A stretch of 64,000 bases of DNA. Source: CF-118 sp035934385 (GTDB lineage Bacteria > Chloroflexota > Dormibacteria > Dormibacterales > Dormibacteraceae). The stretch spans positions 1-64,000 of the forward strand of contig DASYXY010000026.1 of assembly GCA_035934385.1 (NCBI GenBank). Reading direction: 5' to 3'. Position 1 is the stretch's first letter. Every line of letters starts with the position of its first letter. Both the position numbers and the translations under genes were made by a program. Of the stretch, positions 28,742 to 37,048 are shown piece after piece. The notes under the pieces were generated by a model. That model was not told the origin of the DNA, ran no database searches, and saw only the letters and a program-made list of their open reading frames with translations.

Positions 28742-29193
28742 TTGATGGGCGGGCCCGCTGTCCAGTCGTAGCCGATCGATGGATCGTCGTGCGGGATGCG
28801 ACCCTCGTCGTCTGGGTCGTAAACGCCGGACGTGACGTAGAGGATATGGCTGCGTTCCAGCGCGCGGCACCCGTGCGCGACGCCGGGCGGGATCTTCACG
28901 CATGTCGCGTGGCCGTCCCCCATCAAAAACTCCATGAGCGTGCCCTTCGTCGGAGACCCGTCTCGCGTGTCGTAAAGAGCGGCTTTGACGGCGCCGATCA
29001 CGTACCACCAGTCGGTCTGCTTGCGGTGGATGTGCCAGGCCTTGGCCGTGCCGGGATGCATCAGCGAGTGGCTCAACTGTCCAAACTGATCGAAGAAGCC
29101 GTCGGTCTCGCGGATGATCTCGCGGAAGAAGCCGCGCTCATCAGCGTGGGTGACGAGCTCCTTGATCACGACTCCGTCGATTGATGTCGTCAA
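28738..29193 (-). CDS. rmlC: dTDP-4-dehydrorhamnose 3,5-epimerase-like protein
   Basis: This cupin-fold sugar epimerase has 151 residues, shorter than the usual 180. RGFFREIIRET, SLMHPGTAKAWHIHRKQTDW and IPPGVAHGCRAL match the RmlC fold, including a His near the catalytic position (H54 or H56 in AWHIH). It is one of the divergent short RmlC-like epimerases, so single-position epimerase activity is possible. The TTG start overlaps the rmlA stop (TTGA). Confidence 0.85.
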   Translation of the reverse strand: MTTSIDGVVIKELVTHADERGFFREIIRETDGFFDQFGQLSHSLMHPGTAKAWHIHRKQTDWWYVIGAVKAALYDTRDGSPTKGTLMEFLMGDGHATCVKIPPGVAHGCRALERSHILYVTSGVYDPDDEGRIPHDDPSIGYDWTAGPPIK

Positions 29194-29933
29194 TCGAGGT
29201 TGGCACCGTGCTCGCGCACGTAGTCGTTGACGGCGTAGTAGGCATCAATCGATTCGCCGGCATCGCCCCAGAACGCGTCGAGGACGTCGTGCTGCATCAG
29301 GTTGCGCTTCACGTACCAGTTGTTGACATCGGTGATCTCCAGCTCGCCACGTTTCGATGGCTTGAGCGCGGGCAGCACCTTCCAGACTGATGCGTCATAG
29401 AAGTAAACGCCGGTAACGGCGAACTGGCTCGGCGGCTGCGCCGGTTTTTCGACGATGCGACCGATGAGTCCGTCGCCTTGAAACTGCGCCACGCCCAGAC
29501 TCCTGAGGTGTGCCTTGTCGGATTCCGGATAAAGGATCACTCGCGCTCCCGTCTTCTGCTTCTGAAAGGCCTTGACCGACGCCCGCAGGCACTTACCGAA
29601 GATGTTGTCGGCCAGCAGCACGACAACTTTCTCACGACCGACGAAGTTCTCGGCGAGGCCCAGGGCTTCGGCGATGCCTCCCGGCTTGTCCTGGTATGCG
29701 TACAGGAGACGCTTGATGCCGAACTCCTGGCCGTTGCCGAGGAGGCGCAGGAACTCGCCTGCATGAGTTCCGCCCGTGACCAGCATCATCTCGGTGACGC
29801 CGCTCTTCACCAGCGCCTCGATCGCGTAGCTGATCATCGGCCGGTCGTAGATCGGCAGCAGGTGCTTGTTGGTGATGCGCGTCAGCGGGTGCAGCCGGCT
29901 GCCGGTGCCGCCCGCGAGGATGACTCCCTTCAC
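29190..29933 (-). CDS. rmlA: Glucose-1-phosphate thymidylyltransferase
   Basis: RmlA makes dTDP-glucose. The product has 247 residues, the short form. The start GVILAGGTGSRLHPLT is the nucleotidyltransferase signature, followed by NKHLLPIYDRPMI, and DNIFG carries the metal Asp. GTG 29933 comes six bases after a TAGAAT -10 box, so this mRNA may also be leaderless. It heads the rmlA-C-B operon. Confidence 0.93.
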   Translation of the reverse strand: MKGVILAGGTGSRLHPLTRITNKHLLPIYDRPMISYAIEALVKSGVTEMMLVTGGTHAGEFLRLLGNGQEFGIKRLLYAYQDKPGGIAEALGLAENFVGREKVVVLLADNIFGKCLRASVKAFQKQKTGARVILYPESDKAHLRSLGVAQFQGDGLIGRIVEKPAQPPSQFAVTGVYFYDASVWKVLPALKPSKRGELEITDVNNWYVKRNLMQHDVLDAFWGDAGESIDAYYAVNDYVREHGANLD

Positions 29934-29980
29934 GCGGCGATTCTAGTTTCCGGGCCCGGCATACCCTCTCGCGTCTGGGG

Positions 29981-29986
29981 TACGCT
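29981..29986 (+). promoter_or_regulatory. -10 box for a leaderless mRNA (small membrane protein)
   Basis: TACGCT fits TANNNT and ends exactly nine bases before ATG 29996; no ribosome-binding site is visible. No -35 is evident. Confidence 0.35.
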
Positions 29987-29995
29987 GCGCTGCCG

Positions 29996-30322
29996 ATGAT
30001 GCAGCAGGCGCCAGCGCCGCCCACCCATACAAAGTTCTCGGATGACGGCTTCTGGTGGTGGGACGGCGCCTCGTGGAAGCCCGCGATGTCGCCAGACCGC
30101 CTCTGGCGCTGGAACGGCCAGGGCTGGGTGCCGGCCGCGACGGCGGGGGGTCCGGCAGCGCCCACAGGTGGCAACGTCGGCCTGGCCGTCGGCGTCACCG
30201 TCGGAGTGTTCGTCCTGGTGCTGATCCTGGTCGCGATCCTGGTGACCGTGATCCTCCTCACCATGGGCAACCAGATCTCGAACGTATTTTCGAATGTGGC
30301 GGCAGCCCTCGGGGGAGGGTAG
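29996..30322 (+). CDS. Small single-pass membrane protein with Trp-rich N-terminus
   Basis: This 108-residue protein has two short Trp-rich repeats, DDGFWWWDGASWKPA and PDRLWRWNGQGWVPA (about 16-47), resembling the DUF2510-type WWDG motif of actinobacterial membrane proteins. A long hydrophobic helix (about 62-90) and a short extracellular tail follow. Such repeats probably sit at the inner membrane face, but their function is unknown. It is divergent from rmlA. Confidence 0.65.
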   Translation: MMQQAPAPPTHTKFSDDGFWWWDGASWKPAMSPDRLWRWNGQGWVPAATAGGPAAPTGGNVGLAVGVTVGVFVLVLILVAILVTVILLTMGNQISNVFSNVAAALGGG

Positions 30323-30373
30323 CCGCTTCCGTCTGAAGCCACAAGTTGTTGTGGCACACTGCTCGGCGCTCGA

Positions 30374-31462
30374 ATGCCGCGCCCAGAAAACTGGCCACGC
30401 ACCATCCTCCACGTCGACCTCGACGCCTTTTACACGTCGGTCCACCAGCGCGACGACACGAAGCTGAGGGGTATCCCGGTCGCGGTCGCGGGCCGCTCGA
30501 AACGCGCAGTGGTGATGGGTGCGTCTTACGAAGCTCGCGCATTTGGCGTCCGCTCAGCGATGCCGGTGCACGAAGCCCAGCAGCTGTGCCCCCAACTGAC
30601 GATCGTCAACCCCGACGGCGCGCGCTACCGCGAGGCGAGCCGGCTGGTGCACCAGATCTTCAGGCGGTTCACATCGCCCGAGCTCGTGGAAGGCGTGGCG
30701 CTCGACGAGGCCTACCTCGACGTCACCGCGCGAACGCGTCACGGCACAACCACGGCCGAAGAGGTCGCGCGCCGCATCAAGTTTCAGATCCACACCGAGG
30801 TTCAGCTCACCGCCACGGTCGGCGCGGCCACTTCGAAGCTCGTCGCCAAGGTCGCGAGCGGCACTCGCAAGCCCGACGGCCTGGTGCTGGTGCCTCCGGG
30901 GACCGAGGCGGATTTCCTCGCCCCGCTGCCGATCGGCGTCATCCCGGGCCTCGGTCCGAAGACCGAGGACAGGCTCCACGCCATGGGCGTGCGCACGGTG
31001 GGCGAGCTCGCCGGATATGAGACGCAGCGGCTGGTGCAAGCGCTGGGCGTCGGCGGCGCGGTGCTGCAGCGCTACGCGCAGGGGCGCGACCGTTCGCCGG
31101 TGGACGGAAGCAAGCCCGCGAAGACCATCTCCGCCGAGACCACCTTCGAAACCGACGTCAGCGATCGTGGCCAGCTGGAAGAGGCGCTGCGCGAGCTGAC
31201 TGATCGTGTCGTCGAGCGGCTGCAGGCAGAAGGCGTTCGCGCCCGGACGATCTACGTGAAGCTGAAGCTCCCCGACTTCAGGCTGGTGAGTCGCCAGGTG
31301 AGCCGGACGAGCCCGACCGACGACGTCGACGCGATCTTCCGGGCCGCGCGCTCCGCGTTGGAGAAGTCGCACGTCGAGACGCGACCGGTGCGGCTGATCG
31401 GGGTTGGGCTGTCCGGGCTGGAGCACCCCGAGCCGGACCTGCAGCTGACCCTTTTCGATTAG
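30374..31462 (+). CDS. dinB: DNA polymerase IV (Y-family)
   Basis: This translesion DNA polymerase has 362 residues. HVDLDAFYTSV at 13-23 holds the first metal Asp, VMGASYEARAFGVRSAMP is the finger region, and ALDEAYLDVT (usually SIDEAYLD) supplies the catalytic Asp-Glu. GVIPGLGPKTEDRLHAMGV is the helix-hairpin-helix, and the little-finger domain follows. It ends LQLTLFD, a likely beta-clamp-binding motif. Its 3' end overlaps the convergent exonuclease gene by 185 bases. Confidence 0.94.
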   Translation: MPRPENWPRTILHVDLDAFYTSVHQRDDTKLRGIPVAVAGRSKRAVVMGASYEARAFGVRSAMPVHEAQQLCPQLTIVNPDGARYREASRLVHQIFRRFTSPELVEGVALDEAYLDVTARTRHGTTTAEEVARRIKFQIHTEVQLTATVGAATSKLVAKVASGTRKPDGLVLVPPGTEADFLAPLPIGVIPGLGPKTEDRLHAMGVRTVGELAGYETQRLVQALGVGGAVLQRYAQGRDRSPVDGSKPAKTISAETTFETDVSDRGQLEEALRELTDRVVERLQAEGVRARTIYVKLKLPDFRLVSRQVSRTSPTDDVDAIFRAARSALEKSHVETRPVRLIGVGLSGLEHPEPDLQLTLFD

Positions 31463-32138
31463 CCGGCGTCCGGTCGACGACCGGCCGCGGGACCAGCGAC
31501 ACCACATCGCCGACAGTCCTCAAGCCAAGCTGATCCATCGCCCGCTTGACCAACGCGCGGAACACCATCGCCGTGGCGCGGGCGTCGTCGAGCGCAGCGT
31601 GCGCCGGTGTGATGTCGAGGCCGAGCTCAGTGACCAGTCGCTGCAGCCCAGGCACCTGCCCTTTCGGAATCTCCATCACCAACCGCGCGAGAGCGGTGGT
31701 GTCGATGATCGGATGCTCCAGCGGGCTCTCGAGGCCGCGACCGACGAGCCACGTGTCGAAGGCATCGTGGCTGTGCTCCACAAGCACGGCGCCGTGCGCG
31801 AACCGCAGAAACGCGCGCCTTGCGTCCTTGAAGACAGGCGCGCCGATGAGCATGGAACGATCGATGTGGTGGCGGCGGCGCGCGTACGGGTTGATCGGCG
31901 CGCGGCAGTCGACGAGAGTGTCGAAGAACGAAAGCGTCTGCTCGAGCGTGAACCGCTCAGCGCCGAGCTCGAGGACGAGAAACGGCGAGTTGCCGGTGGT
32001 CTCCACGTCGAGGGCCACGAACTGCGCGTCCTGGAGGGGCGTGCGCGGGCCGACCTCCGGCGCGTCCACGGCGATCTCCTCCCACGGCACCGGCGCGGCG
32101 GCTCCGCGCGGCTTGAGGAAAAGCTGCGAGCCGCTCAT
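31278..32138 (-). CDS. DEDDh 3'-5' exonuclease (DnaQ-like)
   Basis: This is a 286-residue protein with an exonuclease domain at about 38-200. The acidic residues are D44 and E46 (LDVETTG), an Asp in HSHDAFD (125-128), and H180 with D185 (HAALDDA), the DEDDh order of the polymerase III epsilon/RNase T group. The last 60 residues form a basic Ser-Arg-Pro-rich tail encoded antisense to the dinB 3' end, with no stop before 31278. ATG 32138 overlaps the flippase stop as ATGA. The role is probably DNA repair or RNA trimming; no polymerase or helicase domain is attached. Confidence 0.8.
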   Translation of the reverse strand: MSGSQLFLKPRGAAAPVPWEEIAVDAPEVGPRTPLQDAQFVALDVETTGNSPFLVLELGAERFTLEQTLSFFDTLVDCRAPINPYARRRHHIDRSMLIGAPVFKDARRAFLRFAHGAVLVEHSHDAFDTWLVGRGLESPLEHPIIDTTALARLVMEIPKGQVPGLQRLVTELGLDITPAHAALDDARATAMVFRALVKRAMDQLGLRTVGDVVSLVPRPVVDRTPANRKGSAAGPARGAPARTAQPRSAAPVASRRATSPTRSARPGRSRRRRRSGSSGSPGDSPA

Positions 32139-33637
32139 CGCGCCATCAGCAGGGCGCGTCGAGCGAACGCGATCTCGTCCTGGTTGACGACTCGCAGGAG
32201 CAGGCACGCGACCGTGTAGACGACCACGCCGACCGCTATCGGGACCAGGACGAATACGCCTCCGAGGTTGCTGATCGGGTAGACCGCCACGCCCATCACC
32301 AGCCCGGCGAGCAACGTCCTCCAGGTCGACGCAACGACGGGAACGCGGCCGATGTGGCGCGCGGTGAGGTACCAGCTGACACTCCCGAGCACGATCTCGG
32401 TGGCGACGGTCGCCCAGCTTGCCCCGATATAGCCGAACCTTGGGATGAGCACGAGGTTGAGCGCCACGTTCGCAATCAGACTCCATCCGGCCGCCCACGT
32501 GAACGACCCCTGGTGGTCCGAGGCGCTGAGCGCGCCGATGAAGGCGTTGTTGGCGAATCCGATCGCCAGCGCGAGCGCGAGGATGCGCAGCGCCGGCTCC
32601 GATTGGTCGTAGAGCTGCAGTGAGTGCGTGAGCTGATGGGCGAGGACGAAGATGCCGATGGACATCGGCCATCCGATCACAAAGAGCGCCTTGAAGAACC
32701 TGCTGACCGCCTCGATCATCTGGCCCGGCCGGTCGCGGTGATAGATCGACAGCGCTGGAAAGACGACTGACAGCAGCGTCGTGGGCACGAAGAGCAGCGC
32801 CTCGAACGGCTTGTAGGCGAGCCCGTACCAGCCGGCCTCCGCGTGGGAGCGCAGGGCGTAGACGAGTGGCTGGTCGATGCGGAAGTAGAGGTTCGTCAGG
32901 ACGAAGGTCAGGGCGAAGGGCAGGCCCTGCCAGAACCAGGTTCGCAGCAGAGGCAACTCGAACCGCCAGCCGATCACAGCGATGCGCTTGGCGGCGATGA
33001 CGATCGAGAAGTAGACACAGCTGAAGGCGTACTGCGCCGCGTAGGCCCACACGAAGTAAGTGACGTCGCGATTGGTCTTGATGCCGTAGATCACGAGTCC
33101 CAGCAATAGCGCGCTTTCGAGCACAACACCGATCGCCTCGTAGCCGAGCTTCTGCACCGCGTAGAGGCTGTTGCGAAGAAGCGATGCGTAGGACGTCAGG
33201 ACCATCAGCGCGAAGCCGGGCGCGAGCAGGAAGCCGAGGCCGGCGACGCTCAAGAGGATCGCGAGCACGACAAGGCTCGCGACTGACATGAACGCGCGCA
33301 GCGACATGATGTTCCGGAGGTAGCGCTGTATCTCCGCCGGGTGACGCGCGCCTTCGCGCACGAAGAGGACGTTGAAGCCGAGGTCCAGCATGACGCTCAC
33401 GATCGCTGTGTAGTTGATGAGGGTCGTGAACCCTCCGTAGTTGGCGGCGCCAAGATGCTTGGAGGTCGCGATGACCGTGATCAGCGCCAGCAAGCGCGCC
33501 ACGACCTTCGCTGAGAGCACGATGACGGTGTTGCGGAGGGCCCTGGAGCCAAGCCCGGAGCCGGCGGCGGGCGGGGCTGCTGGGACGTGCGCGTCTGACA
33601 ACTGGCTAAATCGTATTCCCCTAGACTGCTGCCTCAC
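32135..33637 (-). CDS. Polysaccharide flippase, Wzx/MurJ-like (MOP superfamily)
   Basis: This integral membrane protein (500 residues, about 14 helices) probably flips lipid-linked glycan units across the membrane for the surface polysaccharide. It opens NTVIVLSAKVVARLLALITV after a 34-residue Ala-Pro-rich N-terminus. GTG 33637 leaves only two bases to the divergent trpS ATG, so the real start is probably further in, for example the TTG or GTG at about residues 13-18, which would leave room for a promoter. It is followed by the exonuclease gene. Confidence 0.83.
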   Translation of the reverse strand: MRQQSRGIRFSQLSDAHVPAAPPAAGSGLGSRALRNTVIVLSAKVVARLLALITVIATSKHLGAANYGGFTTLINYTAIVSVMLDLGFNVLFVREGARHPAEIQRYLRNIMSLRAFMSVASLVVLAILLSVAGLGFLLAPGFALMVLTSYASLLRNSLYAVQKLGYEAIGVVLESALLLGLVIYGIKTNRDVTYFVWAYAAQYAFSCVYFSIVIAAKRIAVIGWRFELPLLRTWFWQGLPFALTFVLTNLYFRIDQPLVYALRSHAEAGWYGLAYKPFEALLFVPTTLLSVVFPALSIYHRDRPGQMIEAVSRFFKALFVIGWPMSIGIFVLAHQLTHSLQLYDQSEPALRILALALAIGFANNAFIGALSASDHQGSFTWAAGWSLIANVALNLVLIPRFGYIGASWATVATEIVLGSVSWYLTARHIGRVPVVASTWRTLLAGLVMGVAVYPISNLGGVFVLVPIAVGVVVYTVACLLLRVVNQDEIAFARRALLMAR

Positions 33638-33639
33638 CT

Positions 33640-34623
33640 ATGCCAGAACGCATGAGGATCCTCAGCGGGATACGGCCGACTGGTCGATTTCACCTTGGCA
33701 ACTACCTCGGCGCGGCCAGGAACTGGGTGAAGCTGCAAGACGATTACGACTGCTACTACTTCATCGCCGACTATCACGCCCTGACCACCGAACCGGACGG
33801 ACACAAGGCCGAGGACAAGGTGTTCGACGTGACTTCAGACCTGCTCGCGGTCGGCATCGACCCGTCACGCAGCGTCCTCTATCAGCAGTCGAAGGTGCCC
33901 GAGGTCGCCGAGCTCAGCCTCCTGCTGTCGATGGTGACTCCCCTCAGCTGGGTGATGCGGACTCCTGCTTTCAAGGAGAAGGCCAAGCTCCACCCTGACA
34001 ACGTGAACGTGGGCCTGCTTTCATATCCGATCCTGCAAGGCGCGGACATCGTCATCGTCAAGGGAGAGGGTGTGCCGGTCGGCAAGGACCAGCTCGCGCA
34101 CCTCGAGCTGATCCGTGAGGTGGTGCGAAGGTTCAACCGCACGTACACACCGGTGTTCCCTGAGCCGCGGGCGCTGCTGACCGAGTGGCCCGTCATCAAG
34201 GGCACCGATGGCAAGCAGCGCATGTCGAAGACCATCGGCAACGTCGTGGGCGTGACCGACGAGCCCGAGGTGCTGCGCAAGCAGGTGCTCAGCATGGTCA
34301 CCGACACGAAACGCATCTACAGGACCCAGCCGGGTCACCCCCGTACTTGCAACGTCTGCGCCTTCTACAAGTTCTTCTTCGACGACTGGCAGCACTACTG
34401 GGACCTTTGCCGGAAGGCGGAGATCGGCTGCCACGACAAGAAAAAGATCCTGGCCGAGAGAATGATCGAGCTGTTCGAACCGTTCCGCGAGCGGCGGTCC
34501 GAGCTCACCCGCGACGAGGTCACTCGGATCCTCGACGAGGGCAGCCAGAAGGCGCGCGCGCTGGCGCGCGAGACGTTGGCCGAGGCGCGCCGGGCGGTCG
34601 GGCTGCCGCCCTCTCCCGACTAG
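33640..34623 (+). CDS. trpS: Tryptophan-tRNA ligase
   Basis: This class I aminoacyl-tRNA synthetase charges tRNA-Trp. It has 327 residues. The HIGH-type motif is FHLGN (17-21) and the KMSKS-type motif is RMSKT (about 193-197). GIRPTG at 10-15 and PILQGADI are TrpS signatures. CNVCAFYKFFF in the C-terminal part carries a Cys pair. Met5 (33652) is an alternative start. A TAGACT box lies 12 bases upstream with no ribosome site. Confidence 0.96.
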   Translation: MPERMRILSGIRPTGRFHLGNYLGAARNWVKLQDDYDCYYFIADYHALTTEPDGHKAEDKVFDVTSDLLAVGIDPSRSVLYQQSKVPEVAELSLLLSMVTPLSWVMRTPAFKEKAKLHPDNVNVGLLSYPILQGADIVIVKGEGVPVGKDQLAHLELIREVVRRFNRTYTPVFPEPRALLTEWPVIKGTDGKQRMSKTIGNVVGVTDEPEVLRKQVLSMVTDTKRIYRTQPGHPRTCNVCAFYKFFFDDWQHYWDLCRKAEIGCHDKKKILAERMIELFEPFRERRSELTRDEVTRILDEGSQKARALARETLAEARRAVGLPPSPD

Positions 34624-34634
34624 CCCGGTCCCGA

Positions 34635-34640
34635 TAAAAT
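34635..34640 (+). promoter_or_regulatory. -10 box for a leaderless mRNA (Rieske operon)
   Basis: TAAAAT ends exactly nine bases before ATG 34650 and only 17 bases after the trpS stop. No ribosome-binding site follows. No clear -35 is seen. Confidence 0.45.
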
Positions 34641-34649
34641 TCGAGCCGG

Positions 34650-35183
34650 ATGGTTGACGGGCCGAGGTTCACGAGGCGAACGTTCATCGGCTGGTGGATG
34701 AGCAGCCTCCTGACGGCAATTGCGGTGGCCGGCGTGGCACCAGTCATCCCCTTCCTATGGCCGGCTCCGCCAAAGGGCCAGACCAAGACCAAGATCAAGG
34801 TCCAGCTCTCCAAGTCAATCGACCAGCTGGCCAACGGTGACGCCGTCAAGTTCGACGCGCCGAAGACCCCGAACTCGGCCTTCATCATGGCCGACGGCGG
34901 CGGCGACAACTCCGCCGGGGACCTCGCCTTCGGAGGCTTCGCGGTCAAGGACCAGCAGGGCAAGGTGCACGTGCTCGCCATCAACTGCTCGCACCTCGGC
35001 TGTTCGATCGGCTTGAACGACAAAGACAAGAGCTTCGACTGCCCCTGCCACGGCTCACGGTTCCATCTGGATGGCACCGTGCTGCACGGGCCGGCCGCCA
35101 ATCCGCTGTCCAACCTCACGTGGGAGCAGGACAGCTCGGATCCGAGCACAATCGACATCGAAGGCATCGTTCTAGGCTTCTAA
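34650..35183 (+). CDS. Rieske iron-sulfur protein of a cytochrome bc/b6f-type complex
   Basis: This membrane-anchored 2Fe-2S subunit (177 residues) carries electrons from quinol to cytochrome c or an equivalent. FTRRTFIGW at 7-15 is a TAT-type motif before one helix. The cluster boxes are CSHLGC (C113, H115 ligands; C118 disulfide) and CPCHGS (C131, H134 ligands; C133 disulfide). It starts an operon with two cytochrome b fragments. Confidence 0.95.
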   Translation: MVDGPRFTRRTFIGWWMSSLLTAIAVAGVAPVIPFLWPAPPKGQTKTKIKVQLSKSIDQLANGDAVKFDAPKTPNSAFIMADGGGDNSAGDLAFGGFAVKDQQGKVHVLAINCSHLGCSIGLNDKDKSFDCPCHGSRFHLDGTVLHGPAANPLSNLTWEQDSSDPSTIDIEGIVLGF

Positions 35184-35186
35184 GAG

Positions 35187-35882
35187 ATGGCGATACCGCA
35201 CCCACGCGAGATCCAGCTGGCGGTCGTCGAGTGGCTGGACGAGCGGTACCCGTTCACGAAGTCGATCGACGAGGCGCTCTACCAGCGCGTGCCGAACTAC
35301 GCCAACGCCTTCTACTACTGCTTCGGCGGCATGGTCTTCGTGCTGATCGCATTGCAGCTGGTGACGGGCATCCTGCTCGCCCTCTACTACGTGCCCGACG
35401 CTTCGGGCAACCCTGCCCCTGCCTACACCAGCGTCCTCTTCATCCAGAACAGCGTGTACCTGGGATGGCTGATCCGCGGGTTCCACTTCTGGGGCGCGAA
35501 CCTGCTGATCATCATGGTGCTGCTGCACATGGCCCGGGTCTACTGGACCGGGTCATACCGCGCGCCGCGCGAGCTGAACTGGATCGTCGGCGTCACGATG
35601 CTGTTCCTCATCCTGGCGCTCGCGTTGACGGGTTACCTGCTGCCGTGGGACACCAAGGCGTACTTCGCGACCGAGGTCACCATCAAAATCACGGCCGGGA
35701 TCCCGATCGCACCGGTGAGCGCGCTCATCAAGGAGCTGCTGCAGGGCGGCCCGGTCGTCGGCCCGCCGACGCTGCAGCGGTTCTTCACCCTCCATGTTTT
35801 CGTCCTACCGGCGATCATCGTCCTGCTGATGTACGTGCACTTCCGCTTCATTCGCGCCCATGGCATAGCCGAGCCTTTGTGA
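35187..35882 (+). CDS. Cytochrome b, N-terminal (b6-like) subunit
   Basis: This four-helix cytochrome b6-type subunit (231 residues) binds the two b hemes. His pairs are seen in GFHFWGANLLIIMVLLHMAR (13 residues between) and in the fourth helix from TLHVF to YVHF (14 between). The 14-residue spacing is typical of b6f and related Gram-positive complexes rather than bc1. Together with the next gene it forms a split cytochrome b. Confidence 0.93.
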   Translation: MAIPHPREIQLAVVEWLDERYPFTKSIDEALYQRVPNYANAFYYCFGGMVFVLIALQLVTGILLALYYVPDASGNPAPAYTSVLFIQNSVYLGWLIRGFHFWGANLLIIMVLLHMARVYWTGSYRAPRELNWIVGVTMLFLILALALTGYLLPWDTKAYFATEVTIKITAGIPIAPVSALIKELLQGGPVVGPPTLQRFFTLHVFVLPAIIVLLMYVHFRFIRAHGIAEPL

Positions 35883-35883
35883 G

Positions 35884-36570
35884 ATGAACGAAGAAATCAA
35901 AAAGGAAGGACCGGGAGCCGCCACCGCCACCGCGCCCACCGAGATACCGATCATCGAGGTCGACGAGCACGGCGGCCACACGCTCGAGCCCGAATACAAG
36001 CGCCTACCGATTGGCCCCGATCACATCCTCTACCCGATCCTGGTGACGCTGGGGTTGTTCCCGATCCTCATGGGCGCGGCCGGCCACCACCTCGCGGACG
36101 ACATGCCGGAAGACGAGACGCACCCCTTCTTCCCCGATCACTTCTGGCCATACCCCGTGATCATCATCTTCATGATGATCGCCATCGGCTTGCTCTCTTT
36201 CTTCGTGCAGAAGAACCTCCAGCTCGAGCCGTCGGCCGACCCGCGCGCTGTCACCATCCCGCGTCCCGACTGGTACTTCCTCTTCCTGTTCCAGTTCTTG
36301 AAGCTGGGGAACGAGTTCGTCTTCTCGATCGGCATCGGCACGGTCGTGATCATCCTGCTGCTGATCTTTCCGTTCCTCGACTCGGCGCTCGGTCCGCGCA
36401 TCGCGAAGAGGCTGGGCTGGAAGCGGTGGCCAGTGCCCGGCCGCAACGTCATCACAGGGACGGTCTTCGTGGGATCGCTGGTGGTCATCGCGCTGCTGGA
36501 GCTCTGGGCGCTGGCGGGTCCGAACTTCTGCGTGCCCTGGTTCGTGAACAGCCCGGTCTGCGGCGCGTAG
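35884..36570 (+). CDS. Cytochrome b, C-terminal (subunit IV-like) subunit
   Basis: This 228-residue membrane subunit has four hydrophobic helices after a 30-residue Ala-Thr-Glu-rich N-terminus. RPDWYFLFLFQFLKL holds the quinol-site PDWY motif (PEWY in most cytochromes b). An extra C-terminal helix follows the usual three of subunit IV. It starts one base after the b6-like stop. No cytochrome c gene follows, so the electron acceptor of the complex is encoded elsewhere. Confidence 0.92.
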   Translation: MNEEIKKEGPGAATATAPTEIPIIEVDEHGGHTLEPEYKRLPIGPDHILYPILVTLGLFPILMGAAGHHLADDMPEDETHPFFPDHFWPYPVIIIFMMIAIGLLSFFVQKNLQLEPSADPRAVTIPRPDWYFLFLFQFLKLGNEFVFSIGIGTVVIILLLIFPFLDSALGPRIAKRLGWKRWPVPGRNVITGTVFVGSLVVIALLELWALAGPNFCVPWFVNSPVCGA

Positions 36571-36580
36571 GAGCCGGTCT

Positions 36581-37048
36581 CTAGCTCTTTCGCGCGTCAG
36601 CCAGCTGGCGAGTCAGCTCCAGATGGGCGACGTGCTCCCGCGTGTGGCCGTAGGCGACCAGCAACCAGTAGAGGCCGGTCTGCGGCGCGTTTTCGCCCCG
36701 AGGTCGGGTCGCCAGGAGGTCAGCGGCAGTCATTGCTTCGGTCTGCTCGACGAGCCCGTCAGCCCGGTCGAGCATCTCGAGCAACTCGTGCCGGTCTTTC
36801 TCGACCACGAACTCTGATGGTCGGTCGCGGGGGACCTCGACGCCGCGGACCGTCCCCAGCAACTCGCGCTCAGACTCGAGCGTGTGGGTGACCAGCACGG
36901 CGATGGAGTTGGCGTCCGGGTGCGGCTTCCAGTTCAACGCGTCCCGGTCGAGGCCGCCGACGGCATCGCGCATCTTCTTGTGCATCCCGCGCAACCCCCC
37001 ATGGACGGTAGCGATCAAGAGCTGCGAGCTGTCCTGGTCCATTCCCAT
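36581..37048 (-). CDS. DinB-like (DUF664-type) metal-binding four-helix protein
   Basis: This 155-residue helical protein of the DinB/YfiT superfamily often includes thiol-dependent transferases. Putative metal His residues are in VTHTLESE and in HTREHVAHLELTRQL near the C-terminus. ATG 37048 shares one base with the glycosyltransferase stop (TGATG) and has GGAGAAGG upstream. The enzymatic role is unknown; it is unrelated to the DNA polymerase dinB. Confidence 0.75.
   Translation of the reverse strand: MGMDQDSSQLLIATVHGGLRGMHKKMRDAVGGLDRDALNWKPHPDANSIAVLVTHTLESERELLGTVRGVEVPRDRPSEFVVEKDRHELLEMLDRADGLVEQTEAMTAADLLATRPRGENAPQTGLYWLLVAYGHTREHVAHLELTRQLADARKS

Noticed and set aside
28742..29008. 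Longer rmlB start at 29008
   Set aside because: It lies entirely within rmlC and precedes the NAD loop by about 100 residues without homology.
30374..31462. DinB-like gene at 36581 being a second DNA polymerase IV
   Set aside because: The name is shared by chance; that protein is a small helical metal-binding protein without polymerase motifs.
32139..33050. Extension of the exonuclease frame to 590 residues
   Set aside because: The extra part is the wrong frame of the flippase gene; ATG 32138 with an ATGA overlap gives a natural start.
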